From the NCBI RefSeq assembly GCF_023156505.1, contig NZ_JALNMJ010000001.1, forward strand, positions 372,001 to 436,000: 64,000 bases of DNA, given 5' to 3'. The stretch is from Roseibium sediminicola (GTDB lineage: Bacteria > Pseudomonadota > Alphaproteobacteria > Rhizobiales > Stappiaceae). The notes under the pieces were generated by a model. That model was not told the DNA's origin. It ran no database searches and saw only the letters and a list, made by a program, of their open reading frames with translations. The position numbers were made by a program, and so were the translations under genes. Numbering within the stretch: the first letter of the stretch is position 1; each line of letters starts with the position of its first letter. This document shows, piece after piece, positions 16,212 through 24,336 of this stretch.

Positions 16212-17531
16212 CTAGGTGTCGAGGATCTCGGTTTCGTCAATTTTGATATCGAACCCTTCCAGCCCCACGTAATGGCGTTCACGCGATGCCAGCAGGCGGA
16301 TCGAGCTGACACCCAGGTCCTTCAGGATCTGCGCGCCAAGCCCCACTTCACGCCATTGTTCCTGTCTAGCTTGTGCGGAGCTGTGTTCTTCGGTGTCGGC
16401 AGCTTCAAAATCGGATCTTGCGCGCCTGGATTGACGGGCGACCCCGACTGAGCCTTCGCGCAGATAGACGATCACGCCCCGGCCGCGCTCAGCGAAATGC
16501 TTCATGATCGGGTCGAGCGGCTGGGCGTCGCCGAAGACATCGTCGAGCACGGATTCCAGCTGCAGACGCACCGGAACGCTGCGGCCGTCGAGAATGTCGC
16601 CATAGACGATGGCCACATGGTGCATCGGGTCATAGGGCGTGGAATAGGTCATCGCGTAGGCCGGGCCGTGAACGGTGTCGACCGGCTGCTCGTTGACGCG
16701 CTCGACCATGCGTTCGGTGCGCTGGCGCCAGGCGATCAGGTCGGAGACCGAGACCATTTTCAAGTCGTGCTCGGCGGCAAATTCAGCCACCTGCTGGCCA
16801 CGCTTGACGGTGCCGTCGTCATTGACCAGCTCACTGATCACGCCGACCTGCTCCAGGCCGGCCAGGCGGCAGAGATCGACGGCGGCTTCCGTATGGCCGG
16901 AGCGGATCATCACGCCGCCTTCCTTGGCGACCAGCGGGAAGATGTGACCGGGCCGCACGAAATCGTCGGCGCCGACATTCGGATTGGCGAGTGCCCGCAC
17001 CGTGGAGCAGCGTTCCTCGGCGGAGATGCCGGTGGTCAGGCCCTGGCGGTAATCGACGGAGATGGTGAAGGCGGTCGCCAGCGGCGCGTCGTTCTCGGCC
17101 ACCATCGGGTCAAGCCGGAGGCGGCGTGCATGCGCGACCGTCATCGGGGCGCAGATGATGCCGGACGTGTGACGCACCATGAAGGCCATCTGTTCGGGCA
17201 CGACCTTGGAGGCGGCGACGATCAGGTCGCCCTCGTTCTCACGATCGTCATCGTCGGTCACGACAACCATCTCACCGCGTTCGAATGCGCGGATTGCTTC
17301 TGCGACACGGGCCTGGGACACGGGATGCTCCTTGGTTGTGGCTAATCCGAGAAAATCGTTGGGAGTGACCTCGCCATTGGTGGCGATGGCGATTTTGCGG
17401 GCCATGTCCCGCGAGACCCAGACATTGGGGTCGTTGCAAAGGGCTGTCACGGAGGCGGGAGACAGGTTGGCGCGGCGCGCGAAGGCGCTGCGGTTCTCTC
17501 CGGTCTGCAAAAGCCACTGATCCAGTCTCAT
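16212..17531 (-). CDS. ribB: RibB (3,4-dihydroxy-2-butanone-4-phosphate synthase) with N-terminal HTH and degenerate GTP cyclohydrolase II domain
   Basis: A 439-residue protein. Residues 1-60 resemble a Cro/CI-type helix-turn-helix (NRSAFARRANLSPASVTAL). Residues about 70-275 are a complete RibB domain with DDDDRENEGDL (about 93-103), RHTSGIICAPM and HTEAAVDL (213-220). It makes 3,4-dihydroxy-2-butanone 4-phosphate from ribulose 5-phosphate for riboflavin synthesis. The C-terminal domain (about 285-430) aligns with GTP cyclohydrolase II, but the zinc-binding Cys residues normally in SECLTGD and RCDCG are missing (LESVLDD, GDAQPLD). It is therefore probably inactive as a cyclohydrolase and matches what is called RibBX in rhizobia. 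No FMN riboswitch is seen upstream; a structured repeat lies there instead. Confidence 0.88.
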   Translation of the reverse strand: MRLDQWLLQTGENRSAFARRANLSPASVTALCNDPNVWVSRDMARKIAIATNGEVTPNDFLGLATTKEHPVSQARVAEAIRAFERGEMVVVTDDDDRENEGDLIVAASKVVPEQMAFMVRHTSGIICAPMTVAHARRLRLDPMVAENDAPLATAFTISVDYRQGLTTGISAEERCSTVRALANPNVGADDFVRPGHIFPLVAKEGGVMIRSGHTEAAVDLCRLAGLEQVGVISELVNDDGTVKRGQQVAEFAAEHDLKMVSVSDLIAWRQRTERMVERVNEQPVDTVHGPAYAMTYSTPYDPMHHVAIVYGDILDGRSVPVRLQLESVLDDVFGDAQPLDPIMKHFAERGRGVIVYLREGSVGVARQSRRARSDFEAADTEEHSSAQARQEQWREVGLGAQILKDLGVSSIRLLASRERHYVGLEGFDIKIDETEILDT

Positions 17532-17603
17532 GGTTGAGCATATACGCCCAAACCCTTTCAGCCTCAAGAGAAGGGAGGATAGAAATTCAGTGATACTGAA
17601 AGA

Positions 17604-17770
17604 CTGGTGTGGTGAATTTGAAATTCGCCTCATTGGTGCAGCAAACGCCGTAGCGAATTTCATATTCGAAAACCACACTAGAAACATATGTTTGCTAGTC
17701 ACCCTTTTGAAACTGAAGTTCGTTCAGAGCCTGCCGGAAAACGAGACGAACTTCAGTTTCGGGTGACTAG
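17604..17770 (-). repeat. CTAG-bracketed double-hairpin repeat, single copy
   Basis: A 167-bp unit. On the plus strand it holds hairpin 2 (17604-17681), a central palindrome AAACATATGTTT (17682-17693), and hairpin 1 (17695-17770). Hairpin 1 has a perfect 10-bp outer stem (CTAGTCACCC/GGGTGACTAG), a TTTT bulge and a perfect 15-bp inner stem (GAAACTGAAGTTCGT at 17709-17723). Each hairpin is bracketed by CTAG (CTGG at the 17604 end). The same unit, inverted, forms the tandem array from 63706. It lies between ribBX and the upstream methyltransferase gene, and its CTAG supplies that gene's stop codon. Confidence 0.85.
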
Positions 17771-18879
17771 CCGCTTTTGACATATTCCGCGACGCGTGAG
17801 ACGAAGGCCGGGGTCTTCCAGCGCTCTTCAAGACCGGTGTCAGCGGCCATGCCGGCAAGGTCCTCGGTCAGATAAGACGTATAGTAGGGCTCGTGGAACA
17901 GCTGCGGGAAGACCGACAGGAGACCGTCATAATCCGGCACGTCGCCGGTTTGCAGGCTGTCGACAAACAGGAACGAGCCACCGGGTTTCAAAACGCGGCC
18001 AACTTCTGCGAACACCTGGCGCCGAACCTTGGGCGGCAATTCGTGAAAGAGAAAAACGCAGGAGACCACATCCAGGGAATTGTCCGCAAAGGGCAGGCTT
18101 TCGGCCATCGCCGTTACGAAACGGACTCGGCGCGAGCGCAGCCGGTCCCGGGCGACGGTGAGATAGGGCTCTGACAAATCCAGCCCGGTGCCGGTCAGGC
18201 GCGGAAAGGCGGCAAGCGCCGGGCGCAGCAACCCGCCGGTGCCGCAGGCAAGATCCACATAGGCGACCTTGCGCTGGTCTTTCCTTCTGAGGATCCTGGC
18301 GAAGGGCACCAGCGCCTGCCGGCGCATGGCGGCGGTCGCGCCGGAAAACAGAACATCCACCTGGAAATCGTAGAGTTTGGCGCTGTCCTCTGACAGCCAG
18401 CCGTCGGTCTGGAAATGGAAATTCTGGCGATAATAACGTGGCAGAGCGGATGCAAATCCGTCCACGTCCTCGTTGACTTCCTGATGCGCACCCGTGGCCC
18501 GTCGCCGGGTCACTTCCGGCACGTCCCTGAAAAACGCCCGGCTGGTTGCCAGCAGCTCGCCCGGTGTCATGGTGCCATCGGACGGCATTGGGTAGAGCCC
18601 GTCCTCGACAGCCTTCAGATCGGCGGCGAACAGCTTGACGATGTCGGCGAGCATGCGCCGCTGGCTCGGCACCGGGCCTTCCGGAACGACCTTGGGCGTC
18701 TCGGGAAGGTCCTTTTGAAGGTCCCTGTTCATGCGGCGCATGACTTCGGAATGCAGCGTATAGAGCGCGACCCGGCTGCCCTGATGCAGCGCGTAACGGG
18801 TCCGGCGGGCAAGGCTCAGCAGCGGCGGCAGGGGACGTCCTCCTGAAGAAGGCCCAAAATCCTCATCCACCGCGCTCAT
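17767..18879 (-). CDS. class I SAM-dependent methyltransferase
   Basis: A 370-residue protein with a long N-terminal extension of unknown role (about 1-200) and a methyltransferase domain at about 205-340. SAM motif I is VDLACGTGGLL, the acidic residue is in GLDLSEP, and a motif IV/V-like SLDVVSCVFLFHELP follows, resembling the UbiE/Coq5-type group. The start lies 3 bp past the stop codon of the preceding gene and its GGAG site is inside that gene's end, so the two are translationally linked. The TAG stop comes from the CTAG end of the structured repeat. The substrate is unknown. Confidence 0.85.
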   Translation of the reverse strand: MSAVDEDFGPSSGGRPLPPLLSLARRTRYALHQGSRVALYTLHSEVMRRMNRDLQKDLPETPKVVPEGPVPSQRRMLADIVKLFAADLKAVEDGLYPMPSDGTMTPGELLATSRAFFRDVPEVTRRRATGAHQEVNEDVDGFASALPRYYRQNFHFQTDGWLSEDSAKLYDFQVDVLFSGATAAMRRQALVPFARILRRKDQRKVAYVDLACGTGGLLRPALAAFPRLTGTGLDLSEPYLTVARDRLRSRRVRFVTAMAESLPFADNSLDVVSCVFLFHELPPKVRRQVFAEVGRVLKPGGSFLFVDSLQTGDVPDYDGLLSVFPQLFHEPYYTSYLTEDLAGMAADTGLEERWKTPAFVSRVAEYVKSG

Positions 18880-18882
18880 GGC

Positions 18883-20115
18883 TCACTCCCTGGTCAGCAC
18901 TGCCACTGCCTCAATATGGGGCGAATAGTGGAACTGGTCCACCGGTGTGACGCTTTGCAGCACATAACCGCCGTCGATCAGGATCCGGAGATCGCGGGCA
19001 AGTGTCGCCGGATTGCACGAAACGGCGATGATGGTCTTCACCTTGGAAAGGGCGAGTTGTTCGGCTTGGGCCTGGGCACCGACGCGTGGCGGGTCGAACA
19101 CCACCGTGTCGAACGGTTCCAGTTCATCGCGCACCAGCGGGCGGCGGGAGAGGTCACGGCGCTCGAAGGTGACCTTCTTCAGGCCCTGGGGCTTGCGCAA
19201 GGCCTTGTCGAAGGCTGCGAGCGCAGCCGCGTCGCCTTCGACCGCATGCACATTGGCAGTACGCGCCAGGCGCAGGGCAAAGGTGCCGACACCGGAGAAG
19301 AGATCGGCAACGTTCCTGGCCTTGCCGGCGCCGTCCAGAACCAGTTTCGACAGGGCTTCCTCGGCGGCGACAGTCGCCTGGGTGAAGCCGCCGGGCGCAG
19401 CGACGATGCCGACACCGGCCATGTCAAGGAGAGGAGGCCGGACTTCCAGGATCACCTCGCCATTCACCGATAGGCGGGAGAAACCCAGCTCCATCACCAT
19501 CTGGGAAAGGGCCGGGATCTTGCGGTCATAGGTCTTGTCGGCCTTGTCTATGGCGACATCAAGCCCGGCCGTGGTGGCCAGTACGGTCAGGCGCAACTCG
19601 CCCTTCTTCGGCAAAACCGCGGCGGCGAGTTTCTTCAGGCCCGGCAAAGCCGAGACGATGGCCGGGTCGAGCACCGGGCATTCGGAAATATCGACCAGCT
19701 TGTGGCTGGCCTTCTCGTGATAGCCCAGAAGGGGTGTGCGGCCGGCCCGCGTCGCCGTCAGAACGGCGCGCCGGCGTCCGCCTTCCGTTGCCGCGATTGT
19801 GTCGCCGACCTCGGTCTCGATGCCCCGGTCGCCGAGCGCCTTGACGACGAGGTCGCGCTTCCAGGCAAGGTAAGGCTGTTCGGCCAGGTGCTGTACGGAG
19901 CAGCCGCCGCAGGTCTTGATATGCCGGCAGAGCGGCTCGATCCGGTCGGGAGACCTGGTTTCGATGACGGGTTTCTTCGCGCGTCCGTCGACGACTTCGG
20001 CACGAACGGTTTCGCCCGGCAGGGCGCCGGCGACGAACACCGGTCCGGTCTCGGTCTGGGCGATGCCGTCGCCGCGATGACCTAGCTCGGTGACTTTCAG
20101 CTCTCTCTCACTCAT
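18883..20115 (-). CDS. TrmA/RumA-type RNA (uracil-5-)-methyltransferase
   Basis: A 410-residue protein with an N-terminal TRAM-like domain (about 1-55), then the iron-sulphur cysteine set in CRHIKTCGGCSVQHL (about 63-77). The catalytic domain has ADLFSGVGTFAL (SAM motif I), FDPPRVGA and IAVSCNPATLARDL with the nucleophilic Cys. Such enzymes make 5-methyluridine in 23S rRNA or tRNA. Which position is modified is not evident; by length and motifs it is nearer the RlmC/RlmD group. It lies 81 bp downstream of tlyA and directly precedes another methyltransferase gene, forming an operon of RNA- or SAM-related genes. Confidence 0.92.
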   Translation of the reverse strand: MSERELKVTELGHRGDGIAQTETGPVFVAGALPGETVRAEVVDGRAKKPVIETRSPDRIEPLCRHIKTCGGCSVQHLAEQPYLAWKRDLVVKALGDRGIETEVGDTIAATEGGRRRAVLTATRAGRTPLLGYHEKASHKLVDISECPVLDPAIVSALPGLKKLAAAVLPKKGELRLTVLATTAGLDVAIDKADKTYDRKIPALSQMVMELGFSRLSVNGEVILEVRPPLLDMAGVGIVAAPGGFTQATVAAEEALSKLVLDGAGKARNVADLFSGVGTFALRLARTANVHAVEGDAAALAAFDKALRKPQGLKKVTFERRDLSRRPLVRDELEPFDTVVFDPPRVGAQAQAEQLALSKVKTIIAVSCNPATLARDLRILIDGGYVLQSVTPVDQFHYSPHIEAVAVLTRE

Positions 20116-20196
20116 GGGGGAGCGATAGCGTCAACAGCGGTGCAGAGCAAGCACATCGAGGGGTGTCGGGACAAGTTCGCCGGGAGACAGTGCCTT

Positions 20197-20937
20197 TCAG
20201 TCCGCCTTTTTGCCGTAAAGCAGCCATTCCGCATTGCCGTCGCCGCCCTTGACCGGTGAAGGGACGAGATCGCCGGCCCGCCAGCCTGGAACCGTGCCAA
20301 GCCAGGCCTGCAGGTCGAGAGACGTCGTTTCGGCGATCTCCGGATCGACCAGCCCGCCCTTGCCGATATTCTCTTTGCCGGCCTCGAATTGCGGTTTGAC
20401 CAGGAAGATGCCTTCCGCACCCGGTCCCGCCAGGGAGAGCGCGGGCGGCAGGGCCAGCTTCAGCGAAATGAAGCTGACGTCGGAAACCAAGAGCTGCGGA
20501 CGGTCACCGTCAAGTTCTTCCAAGGTGAGGTCGCGGGCGTTGAGGCCTTCGCGGACCGCGACCCGGGCGTCGCCGCGCAGGCTGTCATGCAGCTGGTCAT
20601 GGCCGACATCGATGGCATGCACTTTTGCCGCTCCGCGCTCCAGCAGCACCTGGGTGAACCCGCCGGTGGATGCGCCGATATCGAGCGCGACCCGGCCGGA
20701 CGGATCGACGCCGAACCGGTCCAGGCCTTCGATCAGCTTGAGGGCAGCCCGGGAGACATAGCGGGAAGCCGGATCCTCCACGGAGATCGCGGCGGCGGAC
20801 CCGACTTTCTGCGCGGGCTTTGAGCAGACAACACCGTCCACGCTCACGGTCCCGCGCAACACGGCGTCGCGGGCCCGGGCCCGGCTCGGAAAGAACCCGG
20901 CATCGACGAGGTGCTGGTCAAGACGCTGTTTGGACAT
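20197..20937 (-). CDS. tlyA: TlyA family rRNA methyltransferase / hemolysin
   Basis: A 246-residue protein (ATG at 20937; a TTG two codons earlier is an alternative). It has an N-terminal S4 RNA-binding domain (RLDQHLVDAGFFPSRARARD, about 4-23) and an FtsJ-like methyltransferase domain with DIGASTGGFTQVLL and LVSDVSFISLK. TlyA homologues 2'-O-methylate cytidines in 16S and 23S rRNA; some have also been described as haemolysins. The gene starts 12 bases after the stop of a 44-codon membrane-protein gene and precedes the TrmA-type gene. The xseB-dxs-tlyA order common in this group is interrupted here by extra genes. Confidence 0.93.
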   Translation of the reverse strand: MSKQRLDQHLVDAGFFPSRARARDAVLRGTVSVDGVVCSKPAQKVGSAAAISVEDPASRYVSRAALKLIEGLDRFGVDPSGRVALDIGASTGGFTQVLLERGAAKVHAIDVGHDQLHDSLRGDARVAVREGLNARDLTLEELDGDRPQLLVSDVSFISLKLALPPALSLAGPGAEGIFLVKPQFEAGKENIGKGGLVDPEIAETTSLDLQAWLGTVPGWRAGDLVPSPVKGGDGNAEWLLYGKKAD

Positions 20938-20949
20938 GGACAAGGGAAC

Positions 20950-21084
20950 TTAGAAACAGCCGGCGATGGCCGAGATCAGGCGGTCGGCATAGACCTGGTC
21001 GCCGGCATAGAGCCACAGCAGCACCGCCAGCGCGAGAAAACCCGTCGCGCCGGCCGTCAGGCCTATGTAAAGCGTTTTGCCCAT
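20950..21084 (-). CDS. 44-residue membrane protein between SCO1 and tlyA
   Basis: A short frame reads ATG at 21084 to TAA at 20950-20952. Its product begins MGKTLYIGLTAGATG, has one strongly hydrophobic segment (about residues 6-26, ending LLWLYA), then a short charged tail ending AIAGCF. It lies 30 bases after the SCO1 stop and 12 bases before the tlyA ATG, on the same strand. A GGGAG stretch is 13 bases upstream. It fills the gap between two tightly spaced genes, and codon use is like its neighbours. It is probably a real single-pass inner-membrane peptide. Function is unknown; a role with SCO1 in copper delivery or cytochrome oxidase assembly is only a guess from position. Confidence 0.6.
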   Translation of the reverse strand: MGKTLYIGLTAGATGFLALAVLLWLYAGDQVYADRLISAIAGCF

Positions 21085-21114
21085 GGTGGCCGGTTTGCTC
21101 CCGATTTCGGACCG

Positions 21115-21741
21115 TCAGGAAGACGCCGGCGCGTTTTCGATCAGCCGGCGCAGTTTCCGCATGGCGTTTTCCGGGTCCTCGTTGAAGGCGATGGTGCCGA
21201 CAAACTTGTTGTCCGCATTCATCAGGAAAACCGCGGCGGAATGGTCCATCGTATAGTCGCCATCGTCAAGGGGCACCTTCTTGGCATAGACCCGGTAGGT
21301 CTTCAGCATGGCGTCGATCTGCTCACGGGAACCGGTCAGCGGAACGATGCGCTTGTCGAAGGCCCAGACATAATCGCGCATGACGTCCGGAGTGTCGCGC
21401 TCCGGGTCGACGGTCACAAAGGCATAGTTCAGCTTGCCCGCGTCCGGACCGAGCTGTTCCATCCAGCCCTGCAGTTCCGACAGGGTCGTCGGGCAGACAT
21501 CCGGGCAGAAGGTGAAGCCGAAAAAGATCACCAGCGGCTTGCCGGCGAAGGTCTTGTCCGTGACCGTTTCTCCGGTACCGCTGACGAGCTCGAACGGACC
21601 GCCGATCGCAGCGAGCGGTTCGATCAGGGCGCCGGAATTCTCGTTGCCCGCGGTCTGCTGGTAGACCAGCCAGCCGGACACGACGGCAAGGGCGGCAACC
21701 GCCGCCCAGGCCACGTACCGGAAGAGTTTCAAACCAGACAT
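21115..21741 (-). CDS. SCO1/SenC copper chaperone for cytochrome oxidase
   Basis: A 208-residue thioredoxin-fold protein anchored by an N-terminal membrane segment (about 8-27). The copper ligands are visible as C79 and C83 in the CPDVCP motif and H167 in YTMDHSAA. SCO proteins deliver copper to the CuA site of cytochrome c oxidase from the periplasmic side of the inner membrane. It is directly downstream of a PCu(A)C gene (24 bp gap), the usual partner that hands copper to SCO or to the oxidase. Together with the DUF2946-like gene this forms a copper-delivery operon. Confidence 0.93.
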   Translation of the reverse strand: MSGLKLFRYVAWAAVAALAVVSGWLVYQQTAGNENSGALIEPLAAIGGPFELVSGTGETVTDKTFAGKPLVIFFGFTFCPDVCPTTLSELQGWMEQLGPDAGKLNYAFVTVDPERDTPDVMRDYVWAFDKRIVPLTGSREQIDAMLKTYRVYAKKVPLDDGDYTMDHSAAVFLMNADNKFVGTIAFNEDPENAMRKLRRLIENAPASS

Positions 21742-21765
21742 GGTTGCTGTCCTCTCCTGAAGGGG

Positions 21766-22272
21766 TCAGTTGCTACTGTGGTTCATCTTGCCGTGATCCA
21801 TCGCGCCGCCGGCAGGGCTCTTGGCGCCCATCTTGGCAACGGGCAGCTCGACGGCGACGTCGCCGGCCTTCTCGAAAGTCAGCACCACCGGCACGGTGTT
21901 GCCCTCCTCGAAGGACTGGTTAAGGCCCATGAACATGATGTGGAGGCCGCCGGGCTTCAAGGCAACGGTCTCGCCGGCCGGGACCGAGATGCCGTCTTCC
22001 AGATGGCGCATTTTCATGACGCCGTCAGTGACGGTCATTTCATGAAGTTCAACCTTGGCCGCGACATCGGAGCTGGCGGCGACCAGCCGGTCGTCCTCTG
22101 TGCCTGAATTGCGGATCGCGACGAAGCCGCCGCCGGCCTTTGCCTTGGGCGGTGTCGCCCGGGTCCAGGCCTGGCTGATCGTCAGATCGCCGGCCGTGTA
22201 GTCATTCGCAAGCGCGGAAAGCGAGACAAGCGTGAGAGCCGTTGCGACGGCAACGGATTTGAAGATTTTCAT
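21766..22272 (-). CDS. periplasmic copper chaperone PCu(A)C
   Basis: A 168-residue protein with a signal peptide (about 1-22, cleavage after ALA) and the PCu(A)C domain. The copper-binding pattern is visible: ELHEM, then MKMRHLE, then GGLHIMFMGL. The tail is rich in Met and His (MDHGKMNHSSN), which may bind extra copper. It carries Cu(I) in the periplasm toward cytochrome oxidase assembly. The gene is co-oriented with and 24 bp upstream of SCO1, which supports this role. Confidence 0.93.
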   Translation of the reverse strand: MKIFKSVAVATALTLVSLSALANDYTAGDLTISQAWTRATPPKAKAGGGFVAIRNSGTEDDRLVAASSDVAAKVELHEMTVTDGVMKMRHLEDGISVPAGETVALKPGGLHIMFMGLNQSFEEGNTVPVVLTFEKAGDVAVELPVAKMGAKSPAGGAMDHGKMNHSSN

Positions 22273-22313
22273 TTGATTGTGTCCTGATTTCTGAAGAAAA
22301 GCCGAATTTCAGA

Positions 22314-22703
22314 TCAGCAGAACGGCGGAGCCCTGATGGCTTTTGTGCGCTCGTGGCCGGACGGGGGCAGCACTGTGTCTGTCCAGACCGGGCGCGCAAT
22401 TGCAGTGGCCTTTGATTGTTCCAGAGCAATCGTTTTCGGTGCCAGGCAGGGACCGAGTGCACAGCCATGTGCGCAGACCGGTCCGCATTTGCAGGACAGC
22501 GGATCGTGCGAGGACGGCAACCCCTGTTCAAGGGCCGAGGGCTGGCACAGGCTGGTCAGCCCGGCAGCCGCCGCGGTGTGGGGCGTCAGGGCGCTCGCCA
22601 GCACCAGCAGACAGAGGCGCATCACAAAGGCAAGGCTTGCCAGCGCCACCAGGGGGCGGCGTTCCTGCCGGAGCACTTGCAGATGGGTGAGGCGCGACGT
22701 CAT
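22314..22703 (-). CDS. DUF2946-like Cys-rich small protein
   Basis: A 129-residue protein with a hydrophobic N-terminal segment (about 17-46), which could be a signal peptide or anchor. A Cys/His cluster follows (LSCKCGPVCAHGCALGPC, about 69-86), and the product ends RAPPFC. Similarity to DUF2946, a family often found with copper genes, is tentative. The Cys cluster and its place upstream of PCu(A)C and SCO1 suggest a metal-related role. The 41-bp gap and shared strand suggest co-transcription. Confidence 0.6.
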   Translation of the reverse strand: MTSRLTHLQVLRQERRPLVALASLAFVMRLCLLVLASALTPHTAAAAGLTSLCQPSALEQGLPSSHDPLSCKCGPVCAHGCALGPCLAPKTIALEQSKATAIARPVWTDTVLPPSGHERTKAIRAPPFC

Positions 22704-22763
22704 GCAGCGGCTATAGGACGGTTCGCGCGGGAAGTCGAGCGGCGAAACGGCGCAGTCGCCGCC

Positions 22764-24170
22764 TCAACTCCGCTTCTTCGGCCCGGTCGTGTCTGCCGCA
22801 TCGCCGGCGGTGCCGGTCGTTGCGACGTCAGAGGCCGGGTGCTGTCGGTCGTCAGCCTCTGCGCCTTCCTCGGACTGGTCAAAATTATAGATATCGTCTT
22901 CATAGGCCGGAAACTCTTCCGGCGGGATGACATATTCCTCGGCCTCGGCATCGAGCGGCTCGGGGGAAATGACCGAGCCGACCTGGGCGGTGGACGCGTA
23001 TTCGAAGTCGGTCTTCTCGTCTGCCGTCAGGGCCTGGCGCGCATAAATACGGGTCAGGATGAAGATGACCATCAGGATGTTGGCACCGATGATCATGAAA
23101 TAAAGGCCGGACGGACCGATCTGCCCCATGATGATGGAAGCCAGCAGCGGACCGACAATCGATCCGATGCCGAAGGACAGCAGCATGCCGGAAGAGGTTT
23201 CGACAAAAGCTTCCGACGGCGCGTGGTCGAACGCGTGGGCGACGCAGATCGCGTAGAGCGGCTGCGTGAACATGCCGAGCAGCACCGCCGATCCGATCGC
23301 GATCAGAAACGCGTTTGGCGAAAAGATCGCGATTGCGAGCGAGGCGGCGATTGTGGCGAGACCCAGCCCGACCATAACGAGGCGCCGGTCGGTCCGGTCA
23401 GACAAGCGCCCAACCGGCCATTGGGCCAGCATGCCGCCGCCGATAATGGCAGCGGCATAAAACGCCGACTGTTTTGTCGACAGGCCGATCTGGGAGCCGT
23501 AAAGCGGCGACAGGGTCAAAAGCGCGCCCTGGGTGGCACCGACAAACAGCACCCCGACAAACGCCGCCGGTGAATTCTGATAGAGCTGTTTGGGCCGGAA
23601 CCGCACAAGCGTGATCGGGGCGGGCTGCGTCGAGTTGGTCAGCGAGACCGGCATCACCGCTATGCTGACCGTTACGGAGGCAATCGCGAACGGAACGAAC
23701 GAGGAAATGTTCATCGTTGCGATCGAGATCTGGCCCATCATCAGGCAAGCGAACAGGATCACGATGTAGAAGGACATGATCGTGCCGCGGTTCTCGTTGG
23801 TGGCGCTCTCGTTGAGCCAGCTTTCGACGATCATGTAAAACCCGGCGAGGCTGAAGCCGGAAACGATGCGGATCAGGATCCAGGCATAGGGATCGATCAC
23901 GACCGGATGCAGGATGGCCGCCCCCGACATCAGGGAGACCAGCGCGGCGAAGGCGCGGATATGGCCAGCGCGCATGATGATCAGCGGCGCACCCAGGCAG
24001 CCCAGAACCATGCCGAAGAAATAGGCCGAAGACATCGCGCCGATTTCAAGGTCTGTGAAGTAAAACCGGTCCGCGGCCAGCGGCAACAGGGTGGTCTGCA
24101 ATCCGTGCCCGAAAATAAACAGGGCGACGGACAACAGGAGGGCGGACACGGAGAGGAGCGTCTGGACCAT
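22764..24170 (-). CDS. MFS transporter (YcaD-like)
   Basis: The ATG at 24170 has AGGAA 8 bases upstream and gives 468 residues; the frame upstream has no membrane content. About 12 transmembrane segments can be counted, with GRLSDRTDRR in the loop between TM8 and TM9-like segments and the N-terminal half beginning LSVSALLLSVALFIFGHG. The overall pattern resembles the YcaD branch of the major facilitator superfamily. A C-terminal acidic cytosolic tail of about 80 residues is unusual. The substrate is unknown. It lies between dxs and the copper genes on the same strand. Confidence 0.85.
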   Translation of the reverse strand: MVQTLLSVSALLLSVALFIFGHGLQTTLLPLAADRFYFTDLEIGAMSSAYFFGMVLGCLGAPLIIMRAGHIRAFAALVSLMSGAAILHPVVIDPYAWILIRIVSGFSLAGFYMIVESWLNESATNENRGTIMSFYIVILFACLMMGQISIATMNISSFVPFAIASVTVSIAVMPVSLTNSTQPAPITLVRFRPKQLYQNSPAAFVGVLFVGATQGALLTLSPLYGSQIGLSTKQSAFYAAAIIGGGMLAQWPVGRLSDRTDRRLVMVGLGLATIAASLAIAIFSPNAFLIAIGSAVLLGMFTQPLYAICVAHAFDHAPSEAFVETSSGMLLSFGIGSIVGPLLASIIMGQIGPSGLYFMIIGANILMVIFILTRIYARQALTADEKTDFEYASTAQVGSVISPEPLDAEAEEYVIPPEEFPAYEDDIYNFDQSEEGAEADDRQHPASDVATTGTAGDAADTTGPKKRS

Positions 24171-24336
24171 GGCTGCTTCCTGAGGGCTGTGCGTGCACGA
24201 AAACACTTGAGCCGGTTCAAGCCGCCGCAAGTGACTTGAAACCAGCCTTTTCAGGTCTCAAAGCCCATGTCAATCAAGAATAAAACCGTTCCCCAAGCGA
24301 GCCTGGCGGAGCGGTCCGACTGTACTGGAACTTGTC

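Noticed and set aside
17532..17770. Possible FMN riboswitch upstream of ribB
   Set aside because: The upstream DNA lacks the RFN-element signatures; the structure seen belongs to the repeated double hairpin, which also occurs far from any riboflavin gene.
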